From: Lonicera japonica
Taxonomy: Eukaryota; Streptophyta; Magnoliopsida; Dipsacales; Caprifoliaceae
Direction of reading: 5' to 3'
Assembly (NCBI GenBank): GCA_021464415.1
Contig: CM038468.1
Location: 4,712,001-4,776,000, forward strand
Length of the DNA: 64,000 nt
The translations under genes were made by a program, and so were the position numbers. The notes beneath the pieces were generated by a model. It ran no database searches. It was not told where the DNA came from and worked only from the letters and a program-made list of their open reading frames with translations. Below are positions 1 through 13,000 of this stretch, piece after piece. Numbering within the stretch: the first letter of the stretch is position 1; each line of letters starts with the position of its first letter.

Positions 1-266
1 ACAAAATTATGATTTTTTTAAAAAAAATTTGGTTATAAAACTTTAATTAAATTTTACCAGTTTCACTGCAAACATGAAGTAAAATTTACAAATTTCACTG
101 CAAATTTGTAAGAAAAATTTACGACTAAAAAGAAAAAAAATTGTTTAACTACAAATATATATATATATATATATATATGAAAAATAGTGTAGTCAATTGT
201 TTCCTAATTTGTATTTTTATATATCTTGATTGTAATATAAATTTTCAAGTATATATTGTAAAAAAG
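1..266. repeat. Tail of duplicated segment (unit 1)
   Basis: AT-rich non-coding sequence that matches 26430-26775 nearly base for base apart from small indels. It includes an (AT)n microsatellite at 155-178. I read it as the end of a further upstream copy of the duplicated segment that makes up the backbone of this window. It holds no gene. Confidence 0.7.
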
Positions 267-779
267 TTTTTATTTTTTTTATTTTTTTGACAATGAACTT
301 CAAAAGATTAAATCAAATCAAGCACTAGTACATCATAAATAATCAAAGGAGGACTATCTATTCACCCTAATTGACCAGGCACAGAACATGACACCCTTGC
401 CAAAATATAGGCAACACAATTCGTTGATCGCGGAACATAAGAGAAAAGACAACAGCTGAATTCTCTTTGAAGAACTTTGTAGTCATCAATGACGATACCG
501 AAACCCGAGTCATCCGGACTATCATTATTAAAGGCATGCATCAGATGCCACTACCACTTGGTCTACACCGGAGCTCTTTAAACAACTAAGGGTTTACCTA
601 ATGCCAATGGCTTCAGCAACTAAAGGAGTAAATAAACCTGTCATCAAGCCTTGAAGACCCGCAACAAAGCTTCCCGTTTCATCCCTAACCACACAGCAAG
701 CGTAGCCCACTTTACCTCGTTGGAGAATATTCCTACGTCTATATTGCACTTCTTTAACCCAGCCTTTGGCTTTCACCAT
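267..779 (-). pseudogene. LINE-like RNase H domain remnant
   Basis: Read on the minus strand, 779 to about 590 encodes the start of a plant RNase H-like domain (RVT_3 type), with a valine-rich strand, the motif RDETGSFVAG and then PLVAEAIGIR. A TAA stop follows at once. Frame-shifted downstream sequence (about 580-345) still encodes VDQVVVASDAC, NNDSPDDSG and VPRSTNCVAYILARV, the usual end of this domain. A T-rich run at 267-288 on the plus strand would be the poly(A) tail of an antisense LINE, which places the element's 3' end at the left. The rest of the LINE (endonuclease, reverse transcriptase) is absent. Unit 4 keeps only the first part of this domain (52600-52665). A captured cellular RNase H-like gene is possible; the poly(A) favours a LINE. 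It cannot be functional. Confidence 0.6.
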
Positions 780-2469
780 CTAGAATGGATATACTTATAT
801 CATTTGAATTGGATAAAAACAAAAAAATGAGCCCAAAATTTGCAGTCGTGCCCCATCCATTGAGCAATATAGAGCTTCTCAAGTTTTAGACAAATACTTC
901 CTGATTTAACAAGGATATAAATATAATAATGATGCATCAAGGTCGGACTTACATAGGGCATAGGGGGCAGTCGCAGCCCTAAATTTTTTGGAATTTTTTA
1001 GGTACATATAATACTAGATTAATTGCATATACAGTATGTATATTACTTGTATATATAATTTGATTAATAACAATTTGTTTTCTTACCAGGATTTAAATCT
1101 TATTACAAGTATTTTTTTTTTTATCTTTTTGTCAAAATTGTCTATAATGATTCAGATTTGAATTTTTTTATCAAATCTCTACGTGAAAGATATATAAGCT
1201 AGAGAAAGTACATAAGTTTCTTCAAAAATAATGATTATGAGAAAACGAAGACATAATTTAGCATTGCATGACATTGGCGTTTACAATAATAATTTTGATT
1301 TACAAACTAAACTTAACATGTTATTTTAATATATATGTATATATAAATATAGGGGAAAGTTCAAGTTATAGCGGGTGTAAAATAAAGAAGTTTCCAATAA
1401 CCTTATCTCAATTTTATAATTTATCAATCTAACTCTTGAATTAGTTAATTATAATATCTCAAAGATGCATGGAACAAAATAAATTAATCGGAGATGCAGA
1501 AGTTATTAATCATAATCTCGTTATATATTGAAATTTGAACCTTATAAAGATTAAATAAAAATAAGTATAGTGATTATACAGTTTCAAATATTGGATTGAT
1601 GTGAAACTTTGCAAGTTTTATAAATTGAGCCAGACGGTAGAATAGAATTGATAAATTATGAATATGAGAAAACGTTTTGGATGGATGTAAAACTTTTTAA
1701 TCTTACACCGGTTTAACTTGAACATTCCCGATCTATATATATAATGAATATTTTTCATACATACCAAATTTATAAACTGAGCCATTTGAGGGTAAACGAA
1801 TGAATTTTTTTATAAAACCTGACTAAGATGGTAAGATCATCTTGTTTTATAAAAAAATATTTGTTTACCCCTATGAAATTGTTCAATCGGTAAATTAAGA
1901 CGATGTACTTAGTATGTATGAATAATATAACCTATGAATCTATTTTTAATATCATGTGGTTGTGCGACTTTAAATGAGTATATATCTTTTTCAAAATGTG
2001 AAAAAGGCCAATAAATTTTTGTTAAAGCTTATAACTCCCCAATCTGACATTCTGACATTTTTTAAAGGGTGCTTTTAATGACATTTTTTAAAGGGTAATT
2101 TTATTTCTATTCACGAGATGTTGTATTTAATCTACATTGTTAAGCTAATACATGTTGCCTATTAAATTAATCCGCGAGCGTGAATAGACTGACAAAAAAA
2201 TATTATTGATTTAATTTTTATAAATATTATTTTACTAATAATTTAGTACTAAAATATCTACTAAATTAATAACTACATCCACTTTAATTAAATAAATAAA
2301 ATTATTACAAAAGACATCAATTCGTTTATCATCGACTTTGAAGGATTTTACTCCTTTTCTCGCTCAGAATTGCCAAGTACTAAGATCGATTTTGAAGGTG
2401 TAAATCAAAGATGTAAATGTGACATGAATTTATCGGTGTATGGTCACGATTTATCTCTCGCTGGAATAC

Positions 2470-2605
2470 AATATATATATAAAAGAATACACCCATTTAA
2501 GATTAAAAAAAATAGAAGGGTTATACTTCACCCTCCCTCCCTCTCCCCCACTCTCTCTGTCTCCATCTCTCTCCCCCTCCCCTCTCTTCCCCTCCTCTTC
2601 CCTCA
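2470..2605 (+). promoter_or_regulatory. TATA plus CT-rich promoter-like stretch
   Basis: A long TATA-type motif (about 2471-2485) is followed by an almost pure pyrimidine stretch (about 2529-2605), the arrangement of plant core promoters with a Y-patch and CT-rich 5' leader. No credible coding exon follows within the next 350 bases. It lies in a part of unit 2 that units 3 and 4 lack. It may be a captured promoter fragment or only a CT microsatellite next to an AT run. Confidence 0.25.
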
Positions 2606-2957
2606 AATTGAAAGAAGTTAAACAAAATTCAAAATCAAATTCATATCAAACAATACAATAATATAGAATCAATTATCCTATGGTTCTTCGAGTGAAATTG
2701 ATAACGTAAATATCTAAACCATTAAGATAAACTTTTAAATGAGGTAGGAAAAGTAGGATTCGATCTGAAGATAGATTCCAACTTTTTTTTTCATAACCTT
2801 TTGAGCATTTAAAGCCGTTAAGTTAATTTATTAGTATGCATAACTATTGATATTCAACTTTGATTTCAGTTTTAATAATTTTTTTTTAAATTATAATGTA
2901 AAAAAACCCTAATTAATTCTTCATCTCGTTCCCCAAATCTATCTGAAAGTAACAAAA

Positions 2958-4274
2958 TGAAAGAGATATGTCCTAGGACTATTCATAGATTATGATTTGT
3001 ACTTGGATATTTTATGCTTATTGTTATTTATAAAGTTTATTTATTATACTTTATATTCTCTTGTAAATAATATATATTAATACTAGTTCATCAAGTACGT
3101 GACTTGATTGTGGGATGCTAGTAATGTTATAATAATATTATTTAGATGTCCCTAATCATATGTCAATAACCTAGGATCACATTGATATAATGATTAGAGT
3201 ATGGGTCAGCTGATGATTATGTTCCACAAGTCATGGATATGGAAATATCAAGCTGAACATACTGATACTTGTTAGGGAACAAGGTATTGGACTGACCCGC
3301 TTTGGGGACACTGCGAGGAGTGTTACATAATGTCATCAGTGATGTTCCCCATTTGTGATATCGTATTATCCTTAGACCTGAGATCGCCATGGTTACCAAC
3401 ATAGGGATTAGCATGTCAGGCATTATCAAACGTTGCTCTTGATCGAGTAATTATAAAGATGATGACCGAGCATACTATGAACTATGTAGAGGTATGTGGT
3501 TGATCAAGATGGGATTTGTCACTCTCGTATATTGAGAGAGATATCGTTGGGCCCCTTGATAAGTGTAATTAATATTTGCATGGCCATGCACAAATGAGAT
3601 GTCATTTGTTTTAGATTAATTATACTTAGAGATCAAGAAATAAAGATTGAACTATACAAGAATGACACTTGCCTAGTCTTGTGTTCAATCTAGATATCGA
3701 TTGACAAAAGGAGTTAATATTTGGAATATCAATTTAAGGTTGTGTCGTTTTTGACCTTTATACCCTTTGGATAATAGTAATGTTTTACTAGAGACCGCTT
3801 ACTATTCGTATAATAAAATGGGCTTTTATTTATACTGTCAAAGAGTGTAAAACCTACAGGGTCGCACACCAAAACGAGTTGGATCAAAACGAATTAAAAC
3901 GGGCCAAGTTGGACTTGGGCCCAGTTCGTTTGTTGCTTAGGGTTCTCACTAGGGTTCTCTTATAAAAGGGAACCTTTATTCATCTTGGCCGTCAAGGAAA
4001 CTCAGAGAGGCCAGAGAGAGAACCCTAGAAGGCGCTAGTACACCAAGCAAGGATCTCATCCCGTTCGTGTGTGCATACCGTAGAGGCGTCGTAATTTCTA
4101 CGCTAAGGACGACAACAACAGAAGGATTCGATCCATCCGGTTCGTTTTAGTAACATCAAATCACACATAAGGTATGTCTTCTGTTGATTTTATTGAACAG
4201 CATAAATCCCAGGGTTTAAGATTAGTGCGTAAATTAGTGTATGCGATGCATGATTACTGACCTAATTCCCTACA
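2958..4274 (+). mobile_element. Solo LTR (copy 1)
   Basis: A 1317-bp sequence starting TG (TGAAAGAGATATG) and ending CA (CCCTACA), flanked by the 5-bp direct repeat CAAAA at 2953-2957 and 4275-4279. The empty site is preserved in unit 3 near 18070-18095, where the flanks join directly with one copy of the repeat. A clean TATAAAAG motif lies at 3961-3968 with a likely leader after it. No internal region, primer site or polypurine tract remains, so this is a solo LTR left by LTR-LTR recombination. The same LTR recurs in reverse at 6259-7592. The family cannot be assigned from the LTR alone. Confidence 0.9.
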
Positions 4275-6029
4275 CAAAATACCATATATTTTTTTCAATT
4301 TTTTACTTCTCTTAAAACAATTAGTGTTATTTAATTTCCTCCAACCTCTTAGTTTTTTAGTTGAGACTTTGAATAATTAGTTCTTTGTAATCAAAGGATA
4401 AAAATTAAGAAAAAATAACCACCCTACACTTTAAATAATCAATGGATATTTTCAGGTTAGATTACAAATTGTAGATATATAAGAAATTGTTGACTTCCAT
4501 TTACTTTTAATGTGTCCTTTAATAAACAAGTAAAGAATTTATGTACTAACTCACGCAATAAATCATCCTTTTTTGGTTAGAAGTGTATGTATTATTTTAT
4601 TTTATGCATGTAAGAGAAGTGACTTAGACAAATGCACAATATTTAGTTGTAATTGATATTATATTCATTTCTTAATGAAAAATTATTCACAGCAAAATAG
4701 ATCAACTCTAAATGCCAACCTCATTAAGAACAAATTCTAACTCATTAATAGCATGACATATGGGACGAGAAGAGTGTGCAAGAGGTGGTCCAATGATTTG
4801 TCTTAACATTGTGTTCTTGTTGGGGTGAATGCTTAATTGGGAGACATCCGAGTTCGAATACCGGCAAGTATAAATATAGTGTAGGGTAGTAGGGTCAAAT
4901 GAACAGATGTGCGAGCAGAGATTAGTGTTACATCAAATATAGTGTAGGGATAGAAATATACAAATGAACAAATGTACAAGCGGAGATTAGTGTTGCACCA
5001 AATATGGTATATAATAAACATGAGAAAAATGGGAGTTGGCTGTTGGATGTATATATATGAAATTATTTTTTATTAAAATTATATGATTTCGTATCCATCT
5101 GTTTTGTCCATTATTTTAATAAATTCAATTTAATCTTTATTGAAGAGAGCAGAAAAAGTGGGAATAATACACGATCTAGGTAAAATTCGAAATTAAAATT
5201 TAATTTGGAATACATTTTCATTAGAATCTACAGAAAACACCAACTAAACAATGTTATAGTAGCAATTTAAATTAGTATATCTTTAGAAATTAATTAAAAG
5301 AAACAACAAGATTCATTTGTCTTACCATCTCTTTTAATATTAGTATTTTTCTCGTTGACTTTAATAAAACTATGAGTAACATTAAGTTTCTTTTAATTTG
5401 CTAATTTTACAATTGTAATTTTAAATAATTTTTTATAATAAAGAAAATAAAAATTAACAAAAATTGACCGCCATAAACCTCAAATATCCTGCCCTCGTAA
5501 TGATATTCTCAGGCTAAAATTCACTTCCATTTACTTGAAGTTAATGTGTCCTTTAATAGTAAGTGAATGTTTATACACTAACTTGCACAGTAAATCAACT
5601 TATTTTTATTGGAATAGCATGTTTCGTTTTATACATATATGGAAGAGAAATGACCTAACCCATGCTCATTATCTAGGCGTAATTCATATCCAACTCATTA
5701 ATTTGTTATTAAACAACCCATTCACTGGTAAATAGACTCTAATACAAAATTGTTAAGAACGTAATCTAACTTATTATTATCATATTGGATCATGTCAAGA
5801 ACTATCAATTAGTACGTTTTGCAATTAAAATGAGGCTATTGCCCTCTTTCTGCCTTTTTAAGGGAAGAAAATAAGGATTCGTATATGGACCGGACTTTTA
5901 ACAATGAATATTTTCAGCACATTTTTGTGTTGTGGAAACCTTTTCATGGAGTAATTCATGGAATAAATCGTCTTATTTTTGTTAGAAGTGCAAGTTTTGT
6001 TTTATGCATGTAAAAAAAAATATCATAGC

Positions 6030-6250
6030 TAAATAGACTCTAGATAACCAAACTCGACCAATCATTAGTAGAGCATAGGTGTCATTCAAATTATATTTTT
6101 TAATGAAAAAAAAATATTACCGCTAAATAGACTCTAGATAACCAAACTCGAGCAATCATTAGTAAAGCATAGGTGTGTTCCAATTATATTTTTTAATGAA
6201 AAAAGATACAATCTAATCATTAGTAAAGCATAGGTGTGTTCCAAACAATA
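6030..6250. repeat. 94-bp local tandem repeat
   Basis: Two copies, plus a partial third, of a unit that starts near GACTCTAGATAACC and ends near AAGCATAGGTG. The offset is 94 bp between 6041 and 6135. Unit 3 has the same repeat, interrupted by the SIRE-type element at 20110. Non-coding. Confidence 0.7.
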
Positions 6251-6258
6251 GCATTTGG

Positions 6259-7592
6259 TGAAGGGAATTAGGGCAGTAATCATGCATCGCATACACTAAT
6301 ATACGCACTAATCTTAAACCCTAGGATCTATGCTGTTCAATAAAATCGACAGAAGACATACCTTATATGTGATTCAATGTTACTAAAACGAACAGGATGG
6401 GTCGAATCCTTTCTGTTGTCGTCGTCCTTAGCGTAGAATTTACGACGTCTCTACGGTATGCACACACGAACGGGATGAGATCCTTGCTTGGTGTACTAGC
6501 GCCTTCTAGGGTTCTCACAATTATTTCGACTCTCTAGCCTCTCAATAATTTCCCATGACGGCCAGGATGAATAAAGGTTCCCTTTTATAAGGGAACCCTA
6601 ATGAGAACCCTAAGCAACAAACGAACTGGGCCCAAGTCCAACTTGGCCCGTTTTAATTCGTTTTGATCCAACTCGTTTTGGTGTGCGACCCTGTAGGTTT
6701 TATACTCTTTGGCAGTATAATTAAAAGCCCGTTTTATTATACGAATAGTAAGCGGTTTCTAGTAAAACATTACTACTATCCAAAAGGTATAAAAGTCAAA
6801 AACGACACAACCTTAAATTGATATTCCACATATTAACTCCTTTTGTCAATCGATATCTAGATTGAACACAAGACTAGGCAAGTGTCATTCTTGTATAGTT
6901 CAATCTTTATTTCTTGATCTCTAAGTATAATTAATCTAAAACAAATGACATATCATTTGTGCATGGCCATGCAAATATTAATTACACTTATCAAAGGGCC
7001 CAACGATATCTCTCTCAATATATAAGAGTGACAAATCCTATCTTGATCAACCACATACCTCTACATAGTTCATAGTATGCTCGGTCATCATCTTTATAAT
7101 TACTCGGTCAAGAGTAACGTTTGATAATACCTGACATGCTAATCCCTATGTTGGTAACCATGGCGATCTTAGGTCTAAGGATAATACGATATCACAAATG
7201 GGGAACATCACTGATGACATTATGTAACACTCCTCGCAGTGTCCCCAAAGCGGGTCGGTCCAATATTTTGTTCTCCAACAAGTATTAGTGTGTTCAGCTT
7301 GATATCTCCATATCCATGACTTGTGGAACATAGTCATCAGCTGACCCATACTCTAATCATTATATCAATGTGATCCTAGATTATTGACACATGATCAGGG
7401 ACATCTAAATAATATTATTATAACATTACTAGCATCCCACAATCAAGTCACGTACTTGATGAACTAGTATTAATATATATTATTTACAAGAGAATATAAA
7501 GTATAATAAATAAACTTTATTAATAACAATAAGCATAAGATATCCAAGTACAAATCATAATCTATGAATAGTCCTAGGACATATCTCTATCA
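6259..7592 (-). mobile_element. Solo LTR (copy 2, inverted)
   Basis: Reverse-complement copy (1334 bp) of the LTR at 2958-4274. On the plus strand it starts TGAAGGGAATTA and ends ATATCTCTATCA, flanked by the 5-bp direct repeat TTTGG at 6254-6258 and 7593-7597. The uninterrupted target is visible in unit 4 (about 56826-56840) and unit 3 (about 24491-24503). Its TATAAAAGG motif lies at 6581-6589 on the minus strand. Because the two LTRs have different target duplications, they are independent insertions and not the two ends of one element. Confidence 0.9.
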
Positions 7593-7994
7593 TTTGGTGC
7601 TCTACAAGAGCATATGAGTCACCATGGTGCTCACATTTGTTTCTTATTTTATATATGTAATTCTTATATAATTTCACCTAGAGTTCAATATAATGGGTTT
7701 TATGGCCTTACTCAGTAATATTTTATAACGACGGACTCATGTTTAATAAGGGGAAGTAATGCTAATTTCATAATTTAGTTTTACAATATCTCTTAAACCT
7801 TTCTGTGAACAGTATTCTCTCCTACACAAGTAGATCAAATTTTTCTCTCTTTATAATTCTCTATACAATCAAAATTTTCTCTCTAAAATTCTATACACAA
7901 TCTCAATGTCAATATGTCAATTTTCTATACACGATTTCTGTGTTCTTTGTTCATTTTCTCTACAGGGTTGCTTCATTCTTCCTCAAGGTCTCTG

Positions 7995-8130
7995 ATAGTT
8001 TATACACTGATTTTCGCTTATTTAATGAGAGATTTAGATAAGTATAAATTACTAGTTGATCTGATGGTTTATACACTGATTTTCGCTTATTTAATGAGAG
8101 ATCTAGATAAGTATAAACTACTAATTAGAT
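7995..8130. repeat. 69-bp tandem duplication
   Basis: Two adjacent copies of a 69-bp sequence containing TATACACTGATTTTCGCTTA (offset 69 between about 8001 and 8070). Unit 3 has the same duplication at about 25043-25170, whereas unit 4 has a single copy near 57415. The repeat makes short open frames with a duplicated peptide, which I regard as chance. Confidence 0.75.
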
Positions 8131-8864
8131 AAGTTACAAATTATAAACTAACAACTTTATTAGATGACTACCACAACATTTCTAATACAAATCTAACTTC
8201 TTGTTAAAATTAAATCGACAAATATTGCTCACTCTTTCTTCTGTGCTCTAACTAATAATAATAATTAGATTTCTCCTATTTCTCAATTTTATAATTACAA
8301 TTTAAAGATAACATAACTATAAAAAGAAATAAAGATTGCCATCTCCCATAGTAAACCCATAGTAGAAAGTAAAATTATTACAGAAATTGGATTGACAATA
8401 AATAGATAGTGATTTACACCGAAATCATGTTGTAATGGTTGAAAGTGAAAGTTTCATTGTGTATGGCCACGACATACATTATGATAAAGCAGAGAAGTAA
8501 CCAAAATGTGACTTTCATTTCACCACAACATGATTCATATAATTTCTTAACAATCCTTTAATATTTTCTGTTAGAAGGCCTAATTCCAGAGCGGGAGACG
8601 GGACAAAACAGTGGATGCCTTAATGCTGTTTAATCATAGAATTGATAAAAATACGTACAAAAATAAATTTTATCATTCAAATCAGAGACACCTTCTAAAA
8701 GGGACCAATTTATGAAGGACTCACCTGAGTCTAAAATATTGTTATATATGGCAAAAGAATAAACAAGAAGGATATCATATCATACTTGAAATATCACAAT
8801 ATAAGTTGTAAAATAGCATAAAAATTATGCGAAATGCTATATACACTACACCAACAAGGCTCTT

Positions 8865-9192
8865 GGGCGACGTACTCTATTGACTATGTCGCCTAAAAGA
8901 TATCCTAGGCGACGTAATAATTACACGTCGCCTAAGATTATCAAAGGCGATGTAGGTATAAATACGTCGCCCAAGATAATCCTAGGCGACGTACGTATAC
9001 TTTACGTCGCCTAAGATAATCCTAGGCGACGTAATCAAATACACACGTCGCCCAAAAGCTGTTGACCACCGACACTTTTAAGTAGCGGTCAATGAGGGTT
9101 TTGACTGACCTTTAAGCGACGTATAAATTATAAATGCGTCGCCTAAAATATATCTTAGGCGATGTAGGTATTGTTTCTACGTCGCCTAAGAT
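8865..9192. repeat. CACTA subterminal motif repeats
   Basis: About fourteen copies of a 9-11 bp motif, GGCGACGTA or its complement ACGTCGCC (some with one change), packed in alternating orientation just inside the terminal repeat. CACTA elements bind their accessory transposition protein (TNPA type) at such subterminal motifs, so this is the likely binding region. A further copy sits at about 9748-9757 inside the next repeat block. Confidence 0.85.
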
Positions 9193-9222
9193 CCTGTCAT
9201 ATTTATATCAGAGCCTCTCCTC

Positions 9223-10037
9223 CATTTTCGGGGTTGATGTGTTTTAAAGATACTTTGGGCGATTTAATTTGGCGATTTTGAAGGTAAAAATCAACACCAC
9301 TTCTCTCTTTAAAGGTTTGTTTGATCTATACGTAATCTATCTCTTATTAATATTAATTATTTTTTTATTTTTGTGTTTATATAGATATTGTGTTTAGTAT
9401 AGAAAATTTATAATTAGTGTTGAAGATATAGTATTGTTGTTAGTTGTTACCTCTATTTGGTCTCTAAGTTAGTATTATGTCACTAAGAACTTGCCATTTT
9501 CGGTTTTAGAATTAATTTGGGTGATTTTGACGATTTTGAAGGTGAAAATCAACATCATTTCCCTCATTAAAGGCTTGTTTGATATTTAGGTACTCTATCT
9601 CTTATTAATCTTAATTAGTTACTAATTTTTGTGTTTATATATATATATATTGTGTTTAGTGTAGAAGTGTAGAAACTGTGTATTTGGTGTTGAACATATA
9701 GTATTATTGTTAGTTGTTGCCCCTATTTGATTTTAACGTTCGTATTACGTCGCCTAAGAACATGCCATTTTCGGGGTTGATGTATTTTAGTGTTAATTTT
9801 GGCAATTTTTAAGGTGAAAATCAACATCATTTCCTTCATTAAGAGCTTGTTTAATCTTTAGGTACTCTATCTATTACTAATATTAATTTTTTTTACTAAT
9901 TTTTTACTTTATATAGATATCGTGTTTAGTGTAGAAAATGTGTATTTGGTGTTGAAGATATAGTATTGTTGTTAATTGTTACCCCTTTTTTATATATACA
10001 TTAGTATTATTCTTAGTTGTTGGTAATTTTTGAGTTT
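9223..10037. repeat. Three tandem 271-bp repeats in CACTA 5' region
   Basis: Three head-to-tail copies start with CATTTTCGG at 9223, 9495 and 9766, giving periods of 272 and 271 bp. Each contains GGTGAAAATCAACATCATTT or a close variant and a TAGTATTGTTGTTAGTTGTT-like stretch. They lie between the subterminal motifs and the transposase reading frame, so they may be a multiplied promoter, leader or first-intron region. Confidence 0.85.
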
Positions 10038-10083
10038 GTGATTATTTGTCATATGACAGTGATCGAAAATAAATAAGAACTGG

Positions 10084-13000
10084 ATGAAATGCTCAAGAGG
10101 TTCAACGAAATTCATTGTGGGGGTAATGGAGTTCTTAGAGTATGTACGAGAAAATGGCAACAGTTCGACTGAATTGTATCCGTGTCCCTGTAAAAAATGT
10201 TTCAACATGGGCCAACGGGTGACATTAGATGAAATATACATCCACTTGACCAATGCGGGTATAATGGAGTCGTATACAGTATGGAACCTACACGGGGAAA
10301 TTCCAGAGACACCTTCACAATGGCAAGCAGAACAGAACAGGGCCTTTTCGAGTAACCCGACCATGGACTTCGTAGAAGATGCTTTTCCTTTTCATGAATC
10401 ATATGATCACCCTGGCATTGACAATGCATTTCATGCTGACCCTGTTGCCAAAGAAAGTTTGATAGCATATCAGCGTCTCTTAGACGAAGCAGTGACTCCA
10501 CTGTACGAGGGTAGTCAAGTCACGGCGCTGGCTTCAATGCTTAGATCGCTGCAACTGAAACAGAGTTGCAATATGGCAGACACATCCTTCAACAAGTGGG
10601 CTGCTGAAATTAATTACCTGTTGCCCGAAGGGAACAAGTAAACTGACTCATACAAAGCTGTAAAAAAGGCCTTAAAGAAGATTGGCATGGGTTACGAGGT
10701 CATCCACGGGTGTTACTACGACTGCTACTTGTTTTACGAGGAGGGTAAAGACCTAGATCAATGTCCTATTTGCGGTGAGTCAAGATGGAAAGAAGAAAAT
10801 ACAGGCGGTGGCAAACGGATTGCCCAGAAGACGGTTCGGTACTTCCCATTGGCACCGAGGTTGCAGCGTCTGTATAGTTGTAAACATATTGCAAAGGAAA
10901 TGCGGTGGCATGGGGAAAGAAGAGAAGATACTGAATATCTTAGACATCCAGTGGATGGAGAAGCATGGAATGATTTCGACAGGTGACGTATATATTCACA
11001 GTTCGTACACATACAATTTAATAAACTGTTAGTCTAATTATTTTCATATTAAGGAATTTGTCTCGTCATTTTGCAGGTCCCAACCGTAATTTTCCGCCGA
11101 CATTAAAAACATACGTCTTGCTCTAGCGTCAGACGGGTTCAGTCCGTACTCTACTACGGCGGTTCCCTATAATTGCTGGCCTGTTATTGCGATGCCTTAT
11201 AATTTGCCGCCTTCGTTGTGTATGAAGAAGGAGTTTAACATTCTAGTCTTACTAATATCCGGCCCTAAGAGTCTGGGAAAGACTCTAAATGTATTTATGA
11301 GACCACTGATTGATGAACGTAAGATGCTATGGGAGACGGGAGTTTCAACTTGGGATCGATACGGTGAAGTGGCATTCAACATGAGGGCAGCCGTTATGTA
11401 GACCATTAGCGACTTTCCAGGATTAGGAATGTTGGGAGGTATTCAGACAAAAGGGTACAAGGCATGTCCCATATGTTTGGATGATATTATTGTGGTTCAC
11501 AATAATGGAAGGATGTCATATCAGGGGGCGCGTAGATGGCTTTCCAAAGATCACCCTTATCGGAGGATACCAGAAAAGTTTAATGGGGAGCCAGAGCTTA
11601 GACCCGCCCCACAAAGAAAGTCTGCACGTCAGGTTTTTGAAGCTACCAACAGTTTTTCTTACCCTCAGAATTCTTTGCATCCGCAACCTGACTTCAAACA
11701 GGTACGACTCAAACTAACAGTAGTTGTGATATCGTAATAAGTTAATTTGTGATATTGTAAATTGATAAGTTGTGTTGTACTTAATGTTAGGCAGCTAAAA
11801 AGAGATTGTGTTGGACTCACGTAAGTATATTTTGGGAGCTACCTTACTGGACATCATCGAATGTGAGACATGCATTAGATGTGATGCACATCGAAAAAAA
11901 TGTATGAGACAACATCTTGGGCACTGTTCTAGGTCTCAATGGAAAGACTAAGGACGATGTAAAATCTCGATTAACTCTAAAGAATATGGGCATACACAGC
12001 AATCTTTGGCCGAGGGTAGGGCCATCAGGAAAAGTGACGCTACCTCAGGCGAATTACACAGTGCGTCCTAGGGATCTCAGGGACGTATTTGATCGGGTTG
12101 TAGCTGTTAAATATCCAAGAGGTTATGCTGGAAGCCTAAAGAGTAAGATCAGACCGTCTGATAAAAAGTTTCTCGGATTGAAGACTCACGATTGCCATGT
12201 CATGTTTCAGCGTGTTCCTCCTGTGGTTATCCGACCATATTTGGGAAGGGACGTCGCCGACGCGTTAGTAGAGTATTGCAGATTCTTCCAGACAATTTGC
12301 GCCCGAGAGTTGAAAAAATCAGACGTCCGTCAACTGCAAACCGATATTATCATGATCCTATGCAAGTTGGAGATGATATTTCTGCCAGCTTTCTTTACCA
12401 TCATGGTCCATCTCTGCTTCCACCTGCCCGAACAGGTCCTGCTCACCGGTCCCGTGCATTATACCTGGATGTTTTCCACTGAAAGGTATTATTTTAGATT
12501 TTAGGATACTATATATAGTTGTCTTTAATTGTATACATTTGTACTATACAATTGCGCAATCTTTCAAGCTGCTCGGAGAATACAAGAAAGATGTTGGAAA
12601 CAAGCGTTACCCAGAGGGGTGTATTGCAGAGAGGAACATCATGCACGAGTGTGTGACTTTCATCAATAACTATCTGCATCATCCTAACGTGAGTGATGAA
12701 GTCATACCGAATTCATCTCAGTGGAACATTTTCGTTGTCTCCCACCTCGTCAAGCCCAAAGGTTGTGTCAGAAACATCCGTCTTAGTAAGCAACAAATTG
12801 CGACGGCTCACTGGTGTGTTATGATAAATTGTACAGAAACAGAATGGTATATTGAGACTCACCGCCGACAATTTGCGAAAATAGCTCCACGCGGCACTGA
12901 TGCTGATCGTGTGGCGTCATTTCTTGACCACCTCCCCAAATGGGTAAACTTTCAGCCTTAACTTACTTTCACTTGTCGCATGCATATTTACATTTCATTG

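Larger units (their letters stand above)
780..8843. repeat. Duplicated segment, unit 2
   Basis: About 8 kb of AT-rich non-coding DNA, interrupted by two solo LTRs at 2958-4274 and 6259-7592. Stretches such as 850-1180, 1355-2040, 2800-2950 and 4275-6250 align in the same order with unit 3 (16925-20110 onward) and unit 4 (52600-55930). The stretch 7598-8843 aligns with 24500-25900 in unit 3. About 2070-2790 is not matched in the other units and contains a promoter-like stretch. The many short open frames here start at random and are not conserved between copies, so I call none of them a gene. Confidence 0.75.

Noticed and set aside
3217..3429. 70-codon frame repeated at 7146-7349 as a similar frame
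   Set aside because: Falls inside the two inverted solo LTRs; the reading frames are on different strands of the same repeat and differ.
4740..4900. tRNA-like A and B boxes (TGCTTAATTGG, GAGTTCGAATACC), also in units 3 and 4
   Set aside because: The gap between the boxes is only about ten bases, too short for an RNA polymerase III promoter, and there is no tRNA fold. It may be an old SINE scar, but I cannot support it.
9990..10501. Minus-strand frames opposite the CACTA transposase
   Set aside because: Antisense shadows; the plus strand has recognisable transposase domains in order.
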